Shown here piece after piece: positions 1 to 3,771 of a stretch of DNA of 6,938 nt (position 1 is its first letter; every line of letters starts with the position of its first letter). The stretch is from Patescibacteria group bacterium (GTDB lineage Bacteria; Patescibacteriota; Minisyncoccia; Phycocordibacterales; DATDWN01). The position numbers and the translations under genes are program-made. Under the pieces are notes generated by a model. The model did not search any database. It was not told the origin of the DNA and was given only the letters and a program-made list of their open reading frames with translations. Location: the NCBI GenBank assembly GCA_030916785.1, contig JAUPVY010000029.1, positions 1 through 6,938 on the forward strand. Direction: 5' to 3'.

Positions 1-31
1 ACGGAGGAAGTCATCTGCTCACCGAGTTTTT

Positions 32-64
32 GGGGTTGGGGATTCTTATGGGGATGAGGAGGGG
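32..64 (+). other. Potential G-quadruplex motif
   Basis: Four GGGG runs lie at 32-35, 38-41, 50-53 and 61-64 on the plus strand, separated by loops of 2, 8 and 7 bases. This meets the loose criterion for an intramolecular four-tetrad quadruplex (runs of at least 3 G, loops up to about 8). Such a concentration of G runs stands out in an AT-rich genome. Whether it folds or has a role cannot be judged from sequence. Confidence 0.45.
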
Positions 65-172
65 AGCCAGAACGGTGCATAAGGAGACCGCAGGTAACGA
101 AATGGTCGGCATATAGTGTCTTTGTGGTCTTTTTGCCGAATTTCTTCGCTCTCGGTTTTATCCGCTCCACGC

Positions 173-190
173 AATGTACCATTGTACATT
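173..190. repeat. Perfect inverted repeat, operator-like
   Basis: AATGTAC at 173-179 and GTACATT at 184-190 are perfect inverted arms around a 4-base centre (CATT). The size and symmetry suit a site for a dimeric DNA-binding protein, and the short loop could also give a small hairpin. No promoter that it would clearly control is visible close by, so its role is unknown. Confidence 0.4.
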
Positions 191-261
191 TTGGTCGCAA
201 ACAAAACCTGCGAGCTTCGAACTTCAACAAAAATCCTCACAAATAAAAGAGTTTTTTATAA

Positions 262-1398
262 TTATTTTCCGTAAACTTCTAGGGTTTTATTTAACATCTG
301 TTTCAGAGAGAATTCTTTTTCTACTTTTTCTTGCAGTTTCAAACCAAAGGATCTTCTTTGATCCGGGTTTCTTATCATGAGCTCAAGTGTTTTTGTAATC
401 TGCTCTACATTTGTTTTCTCTACCAAAATTCCATTCAGGCCACTGTCTACAATGTCTGGTATACCACCGATGTTACTTGCTATGACAGGAAGACCAGCGA
501 GTCCTGCTTCGAGTATTGTGTAAGGGAGGCCCTCTTTGATAGATGTGAGAGTAAATATATCAAAAGCTCTTAAATATTCCTTGGCGTTTTCTAGAAAGCC
601 AACTAGAAAAACCCTATTTTCTAGGTTGTGTTTTTCTATCATCCTCTCTAAATTTTTTCTTTCCTCGCCTTCACCTATAATGAAAAATACAACAGGTGTT
701 TCTACTTTGGCGACTGCTCCAATCGCGTATTCTAACCCTTTATTTTTGTGAAGCTCTGCGACGGTTCCAATCCACAGTACGTTGTTGATTGGAGTTTTAT
801 TTATAGACCTAAATAATTCTTTTTGTGCTTCTGTTTTTTCTTTAAAATCAATGTTCTCAACGCCATTTCTTATTAGGATTATTTTATTTTTGTTTACAAA
901 AGGCATCCTTCTCCCTTGTTTCATTTCTTTATCTGCTATAACAATAGTTTTATGGCACAACAGAGCCGTAAACCAGGATAGGAACATTATGACGAGTTTG
1001 CTAAAGACCCCTCGGTCTTCGTTGAATGTCCAACCATGAGCGGTTAAAATAATATTTTTAATACCAAGCATTTTTCCAGCGACAGATCCTAATCCTCCAG
1101 CTTTTGGACTATTGAGGTGCAGAACATCAGGGGATTCTTTTTTTAGTATTCTATATATTGAAAAAAAACTTTTTATTTCAGAAAATATAGATATGTCTCT
1201 CTTTAGATTGTTTATTTCATAAACTCTAATGTTTTCTTTTTCTAATTTATTTTTCAGTATTTCTCCCTCGCCAGTTATAACAAAAACGTCATAAAGATTC
1301 TTGGGTAAATTTGTTGCAATAGAGTAGACATATTTTTGGGTACCTCCCCAGACGCCTTTTGTGACCATTAAACAGACTTTGGTTTTTCTTTTGATCAT
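262..1398 (-). CDS. Family 4-type (GT-B) glycosyltransferase
   Basis: Predicted cytoplasmic or membrane-associated retaining glycosyltransferase that moves a sugar from a nucleotide donor to a lipid-linked or surface glycan. Residue numbers are for the 378-residue form starting at ATG 1398. The N-terminal Rossmann domain begins with a VCLMVTKGVWGGTQKY stretch carrying the usual early glycine loop (GGTQ near residue 18), followed by HLNSPKAGGLGS (about 94) and LTAHGW (118). The C-terminal donor domain has IRNGVE (176), IGTVAELHKNKG (210), GEGEE (242) and the family EX7E signature in EGLPYTILE (Glu289 and Glu297), then the AGLPVIASNIGGIPDIV loop. Length is normal for the family and the frame is intact. 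An in-frame GTG at 1434 would add 12 residues, but it lies inside a structured RNA element, so ATG 1398 is preferred; neither start has a clear Shine-Dalgarno. The gene is divergent from the sugar-phosphate transferase at 1551, which suggests a shared glycan pathway. The exact sugar and acceptor cannot be told. Confidence 0.92.
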   Translation of the reverse strand: MIKRKTKVCLMVTKGVWGGTQKYVYSIATNLPKNLYDVFVITGEGEILKNKLEKENIRVYEINNLKRDISIFSEIKSFFSIYRILKKESPDVLHLNSPKAGGLGSVAGKMLGIKNIILTAHGWTFNEDRGVFSKLVIMFLSWFTALLCHKTIVIADKEMKQGRRMPFVNKNKIILIRNGVENIDFKEKTEAQKELFRSINKTPINNVLWIGTVAELHKNKGLEYAIGAVAKVETPVVFFIIGEGEERKNLERMIEKHNLENRVFLVGFLENAKEYLRAFDIFTLTSIKEGLPYTILEAGLAGLPVIASNIGGIPDIVDSGLNGILVEKTNVEQITKTLELMIRNPDQRRSFGLKLQEKVEKEFSLKQMLNKTLEVYGK

Positions 1399-1410
1399 AT
1401 CTTTGTCTTG

Positions 1411-1508
1411 CCCCAGTAGTAGAGCATAGCTCACTACAGGGCTAATCCCGTAGTGAAGTTGGCATCAGTTCATGTGCCTTTGGCACAATGCCAACTCCTA
1501 CTACCGGA
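1411..1508 (-). promoter_or_regulatory. Candidate structured leader RNA of the glycosyltransferase
   Basis: About 95 bases fold into a compact branched structure. A closing stem pairs 1413-1422 with 1498-1507: 9 of 10 Watson-Crick pairs, with the tenth a G-U only if the minus strand is the RNA. Inside it, one arm pairs 1458-1465 with 1488-1495 (8 bp), has a one-sided 7-base bulge (1466-1472), and ends in a 6-bp stem (1473-1478 with 1482-1487) with a 3-base loop. A second arm pairs 1432-1437 with 1450-1455 and 1439-1441 with 1447-1449 around loop CTAAT, with a single bulged A at 1438. A tiny AGC/GCT hairpin at 1423-1431 sits next to the closing stem. The element lies just after a predicted minus-strand start site near 1516 and ends 13 bases before the ATG at 1398. 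It has no U-tract, so it is not an ordinary terminator. I match it to no known riboswitch class. Confidence 0.55.
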
Positions 1509-1537
1509 TTGCATATTCGGCTATTTTACCATATAAT
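1509..1537 (+). promoter_or_regulatory. Promoter of the sugar-phosphate transferase gene
   Basis: TTGCAT at 1509-1514 and a perfect TATAAT at 1532-1537 are separated by exactly 17 bases. The expected start of transcription is about 1543-1545, only some 6-8 bases before ATG 1551. The message would therefore be leaderless or nearly so, which fits the absence of a Shine-Dalgarno and supports ATG 1551 as the true start. Confidence 0.75.
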
Positions 1538-1551
1538 AGTGATACTTTCTA
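1523..1551 (-). promoter_or_regulatory. Promoter for leader and glycosyltransferase
   Basis: On the minus strand there is an extended -10, TGG followed by TAAAAT (the hexamer covers 1523-1528), with a weak -35 TAGAAA at 1546-1551 and a 17-base spacer. Transcription would start near 1516, a few bases before the structured element. It interleaves with the plus-strand promoter at 1509-1537, so the two probably cannot be occupied by polymerase at the same time. Confidence 0.5.
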
Positions 1552-2897
1552 TGGGCAATCTGATAAAAAAGGAAGCCATTATTCTATTTTTTGGAGATAT
1601 ATTTTTCTTTGTTTTTTCTCTTTGGTTGTCTTTGTACATTCGTTTTTTTGAAATGCCAACATGGGACAGGTTTGAAACTCATCTTATTCCTTTTTCTATT
1701 CTTTTTATTGTTTGGTTTTTGGTTTATTTTATTGCGGGACTTTATGAGAAACATACACTGATTCTGAAAGGAAAACTTCCAAGTATTATATTTAATGCTC
1801 AGGTAGTAAATAGTATTTTTGCAATAGCATTCTTTTACGCTTTTCCTGTTTTTGGGATAACTCCAAAAACAATTCTGTTTGCTTATCTTTTGGTTTCTTT
1901 CATCTGCATGCTTATGTGGAGGCTTTATGGAAGTATATTTTTTAGTAAAAATGAAAGACAGCCAGCACTTCTTATTGGTTCAGGTAGTGAAATGAAGGAA
2001 TTGTTGTACGAAGTAAATAATAACAGCAGATATGATTTGTCTTTTGTGTCGTCTATAGATGTTTCTGATACTTCTTCTATAGATATCCAGGAGGATATTG
2101 TAACCCAGGTTTATTCAAACAACATAAAAATAATAGCAGTTGACTTCTCTCACGAAAATGTGACACCTATGTTGCCACATCTATACAATCTGATCTTCTC
2201 TAAAGTTCGTTTTATAGATTCTCACCGTATTTATGAAGATATTTTTGATAGAGTCCCATTGTCTCTTGTGACTTATAGCTGGTTTTTGGAGAATATTTCC
2301 GTATCTCCAAAATTTACCTATGATTTTCTAAAAAGAGTGATGGATTTTTCATTAGCTCTTATTTTGGGAATTGTTTCTACCGTTTTTTACCCATTTGTTT
2401 ATATTGCAATAAAACTGGATGATGGGGGGAAGATGTTTATAAAACAAGAGAGAGTGGGAAAGGACGGCAAAACTTTCAAACTGTTCAAATTTAGAACATT
2501 TATGTTTGATGATTCCTCAATTCATGGCAGGGAAGAAAATAAAATCACACAGGTAGGTGCATTTTTGAGAAAAAGTCGGATAGACGAATTACCTCAACTC
2601 TGGAATGTTTTAAAAGGGGATATGTCTCTTGTTGGTCCTAGACCCGAGCTTCCTTCTGGTGTTGAAATATACAGCAAGGAAATTCCTTACTACAATATCA
2701 GACATTTGATAAAACCCGGGCTTTCTGGATGGGCACAGATACACCAGGAGAACCATCCGCATCATAGTGCAGAGATAAACCTGACAAAAGAGAAGTTAAC
2801 TTACGATATTTTTTATATAAAAAACCGTTCTTTCTGGCTTGATATAAAAATAGCCTTGAAAACCATAAAAGCTCTACTTTCTAGGCAGGGTTTATAG
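1551..2897 (+). CDS. Polyprenyl-phosphate hexose-1-phosphate transferase (WcaJ/WbaP-like)
   Basis: Membrane enzyme predicted to transfer a sugar-1-phosphate from a UDP-sugar to undecaprenyl phosphate, the first step of a lipid-linked surface glycan. In the 448-residue form from ATG 1551, four hydrophobic segments fall at about 9-33, 45-64, 82-101 and 105-125. A soluble Rossmann-like domain follows, starting at ALLIGSGSEMKEL (about 139), as in long-form members. The catalytic domain begins with KRVMDFSLAL (261) before a hydrophobic re-entrant helix, then ERVGKDGKTFKLFKFRTF (300-317), RKSRIDELPQLWNVLKGDMS (340-359) with the catalytic Asp345-Glu346 pair, LVGPRPE (360-366) and KPGLSGWAQI (388-397). 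All key residues are present. An in-frame ATG at 1488 is rejected because it precedes the promoter. The segment after WAQI (HQENHPHH) departs from the common QVNGRN type, so sugar specificity is uncertain. It is divergently paired with the glycosyltransferase. Confidence 0.93.
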   Translation: MGNLIKKEAIILFFGDIFFFVFSLWLSLYIRFFEMPTWDRFETHLIPFSILFIVWFLVYFIAGLYEKHTLILKGKLPSIIFNAQVVNSIFAIAFFYAFPVFGITPKTILFAYLLVSFICMLMWRLYGSIFFSKNERQPALLIGSGSEMKELLYEVNNNSRYDLSFVSSIDVSDTSSIDIQEDIVTQVYSNNIKIIAVDFSHENVTPMLPHLYNLIFSKVRFIDSHRIYEDIFDRVPLSLVTYSWFLENISVSPKFTYDFLKRVMDFSLALILGIVSTVFYPFVYIAIKLDDGGKMFIKQERVGKDGKTFKLFKFRTFMFDDSSIHGREENKITQVGAFLRKSRIDELPQLWNVLKGDMSLVGPRPELPSGVEIYSKEIPYYNIRHLIKPGLSGWAQIHQENHPHHSAEINLTKEKLTYDIFYIKNRSFWLDIKIALKTIKALLSRQGL

Positions 2898-2905
2898 GCT
2901 GATAG

Positions 2906-2914
2906 TTATCCACA
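2906..2914 (+). promoter_or_regulatory. DnaA-box-like site upstream of lipoprotein promoter
   Basis: TTATCCACA is an exact match to the classical bacterial DnaA box (TTATNCACA). It lies 9 bases after the stop of the transferase gene and 9 bases upstream of the TTGACA of the lipoprotein promoter. The same 9-mer recurs in the same orientation upstream of the next gene at 3707. That DnaA binds here is inference. Confidence 0.45.
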
Positions 2915-2923
2915 GACCATCGC

Positions 2924-2950
2924 TTGACATTTTTCTATTTATGGTATAAT
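2924..2950 (+). promoter_or_regulatory. Strong extended -10 promoter of the lipoprotein gene
   Basis: TTGACA at 2924-2929 is a perfect -35, and TGG plus TATAAT (hexamer at 2945-2950) is a perfect extended -10. The 15-base spacer is short, but the extended -10 would compensate. The predicted start is near 2957, giving a leader of about 75 nt. Confidence 0.75.
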
Positions 2951-2968
2951 GCGGTTAGAAAGTAACTT

Positions 2969-2985
2969 CACGTGCGGAGCACGTG
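2969..2985 (+). promoter_or_regulatory. Hairpin in the lipoprotein mRNA leader
   Basis: CACGTGC (2969-2975) and GCACGTG (2979-2985) form a perfect 7-bp GC-rich stem with a 3-base loop, starting about 12 bases into the predicted transcript. It may protect the 5' end of the RNA. As DNA, each arm also contains the palindrome CACGTG. No U-tract follows, so it is not a terminator. Confidence 0.5.
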
Positions 2986-3016
2986 GTGAGTTTCACAAAT
3001 CAGATCAACCAACTTC

Positions 3017-3028
3017 GGTCGGAGGACC
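3017..3028 (+). promoter_or_regulatory. Shine-Dalgarno of the lipoprotein gene, in a hairpin loop
   Basis: GGAGG at 3021-3025 lies 6 bases before ATG 3032 and fixes that start. It is the only strong Shine-Dalgarno at any gene start in the window. GGTC (3017-3020) and GACC (3025-3028) can pair around GGAG, placing the site in a small loop; four pairs are weakly stable, so a regulatory effect is speculative. Confidence 0.6.
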
Positions 3029-3031
3029 ATC

Positions 3032-3631
3032 ATGAAGGCTACGTCAATTCGTCGTCGCTTCGTTGTTGTTCTACTGGCCATTTTGGTCAGCGTTGTCACT
3101 CTCGGGTGCTCGCAGGGCGGTGACGACTTCGAGTCACCAACTTCACCAACCTCCACAAAGGTAGACACGGTCCAGCCCAGGCCAGCTCCTGGGACGGTTG
3201 ACCACCCGGTCTCAATTCCTGGGGAGGAGTTTCCTCTCCATGTCTGGGTGACGAGTATGTCACATCCACAAGGTAGCACTTTCAGGGTGGGTGACACCGT
3301 CAATGTCTTCTATACGTGTGGAGGGCCAGTCGGTTACACTGCTTACATCGGGGCTACTCTGATGTCGGGACAGTACACAGTCAGGAATGTGATGTACGGT
3401 AACCCCCAGGTGATAGACGAGTCAACCTACCACATGGGTGGTGCGACCTATCGAGTTGGAGATAGGTGTGATACTGAGTTTGGACAAACAGTTAGGGTAG
3501 AGATAACCACCCCGAATATTACCCACATCACATTTCAGGTTTGGGTGGCCAAGGGTGTTGGGGTGGTTCCCGACAAATCACTACCACCGACTGTTTTTCG
3601 GGAAGAACTGAACCTCACACCGGCATGGTAA
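3032..3631 (+). CDS. Predicted secreted lipoprotein, function unknown
   Basis: A 199-residue protein I do not recognise as a named family. The N terminus is a lipoprotein signal: charged KATSIRRR, a hydrophobic core at about 10-24 (VVVLLAILVSVVTL), and a lipobox ending TLGC, so Cys26 would be the lipidated residue. A flexible Ser/Thr/Pro-rich and acidic linker covers about 27-65. The remaining 130 residues are rich in alternating hydrophobic positions and look like a small beta-sandwich. A motif is loosely doubled: TFRVGDTV (about 83) with TYRVGDRC (about 139), and HVWVTSM (70) with QVWVAKG (169). Cys96 and Cys146 could form a disulfide. It has its own strong promoter, a good Shine-Dalgarno and a terminator-like hairpin downstream, so it is probably monocistronic. 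One sampled 60-base stretch is about 55% GC, against about 37% in the upstream gene, and it favours C-ending codons, which suggests later acquisition. Position and signal support a surface role; nothing points to a specific activity. Confidence 0.82.
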   Translation: MKATSIRRRFVVVLLAILVSVVTLGCSQGGDDFESPTSPTSTKVDTVQPRPAPGTVDHPVSIPGEEFPLHVWVTSMSHPQGSTFRVGDTVNVFYTCGGPVGYTAYIGATLMSGQYTVRNVMYGNPQVIDESTYHMGGATYRVGDRCDTEFGQTVRVEITTPNITHITFQVWVAKGVGVVPDKSLPPTVFREELNLTPAW

Positions 3632-3648
3632 CAAATGTCGGTCACAAT

Positions 3649-3686
3649 AAAATTGCCAGGGATGAGAAATCGTCCCTGGCAAATTT
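3649..3686 (+). terminator. Terminator-like hairpin after the lipoprotein gene
   Basis: TTGCCAGGGA (3653-3662) and TCCCTGGCAA (3673-3682) form a perfect 10-bp stem with a 10-base loop; after one A-A mismatch, three more A-T pairs extend it. It begins about 20 bases after the stop codon. The T-run after it on the plus strand is short (ATTT), so termination may be partial; the A-run before it would give a better U-tract in the opposite direction. Confidence 0.6.
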
Positions 3687-3706
3687 CATCTAAATAAAAA
3701 ATTTTG

Positions 3707-3732
3707 TTATCCACAAACGATAATGTGGATTG
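3707..3732 (+). promoter_or_regulatory. Inverted pair of DnaA-box-like sites
   Basis: TTATCCACA at 3707-3715 is a perfect DnaA-box match. TGTGGATTG at 3724-3732 is a 7-of-9 match to the same box in the opposite orientation, separated by AACGATAA. The core arms ATCCAC/GTGGAT (3709-3714 and 3725-3730) could also form a hairpin. The pair lies just upstream of the promoter region of the giant surface gene. Confidence 0.45.
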
Positions 3733-3736
3733 CAAA

Positions 3737-3765
3737 TAAACAACTCAGCATATTTATGTTATTAT
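3737..3765 (+). promoter_or_regulatory. Promoter of the giant secreted-protein gene, leaderless
   Basis: The best candidate is an extended -10, TGT plus TATTAT (hexamer 3760-3765), with a weak -35 TAAACA at 3737-3742 and a 17-base spacer. Transcription would start at about 3772, on the A of the ATG, giving a leaderless message, in keeping with the lack of a Shine-Dalgarno. TTGCAA at 3730-3735 resembles a -35 better but is too far from this -10. Confidence 0.5.
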
Positions 3766-3771
3766 TTATGT

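Larger units (their letters stand above)
1..261. other. No supported gene; unassigned left edge
   Basis: No convincing gene is visible. The first half is richer in G+C than the glycosyltransferase next to it. Two plus-strand frames run in from the left edge. One ends with TAA at 80-82 and would give a short acidic/Gly-rich tail ending GDEEGSQNGA; the other ends with TAG at 114-116. Either could be the last residues of a gene lying mostly outside the window; the first has slightly better codon periodicity, but neither is recognisable. A minus-strand frame at 46-240 starting with GTG has no ribosome site and an unconvincing composition. The stretch also holds four GGGG runs (32-64) and a perfect 7-bp palindrome (173-190). 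It could be a non-coding spacer or part of a dispersed repeat. Confidence 0.4.

Noticed and set aside
46..240. Minus-strand frame of 64 codons
   Set aside because: GTG start without ribosome site, composition unlike a protein, and no recognisable motif; it spans both the G-run cluster and the palindrome.
243..259. ATAAAA/TTTTAT hairpin as terminator of the glycosyltransferase
   Set aside because: Only six A-T pairs, too weak to act as an intrinsic terminator; chance is likely in AT-rich DNA.
331..1039. Plus-strand frames inside the glycosyltransferase
   Set aside because: Antisense shadows of a gene with intact family motifs.
1399..1434. GTG start at 1434 for the glycosyltransferase
   Set aside because: The extra 12 residues are encoded by the structured leader, have no ribosome site, and the conserved domain begins right after ATG 1398.
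1458..1495. Integron attC site suggested by GTTGGCAT/ATGCCAAC arms
   Set aside because: The GTTRRRY/RYYYAAC core is not matched, there is no integrase or cassette array, and the larger branched fold explains the arms better.
1488..1550. In-frame upstream ATG extending the sugar-phosphate transferase by 21 residues
   Set aside because: It lies inside the structured element and upstream of a near-perfect promoter whose start site falls after it; the added residues are unlike the family N terminus.
2968..3303. Minus-strand frame of 111 codons over the lipoprotein start
   Set aside because: It overlaps the lipoprotein's leader and signal peptide; the plus strand has promoter, Shine-Dalgarno and lipobox.
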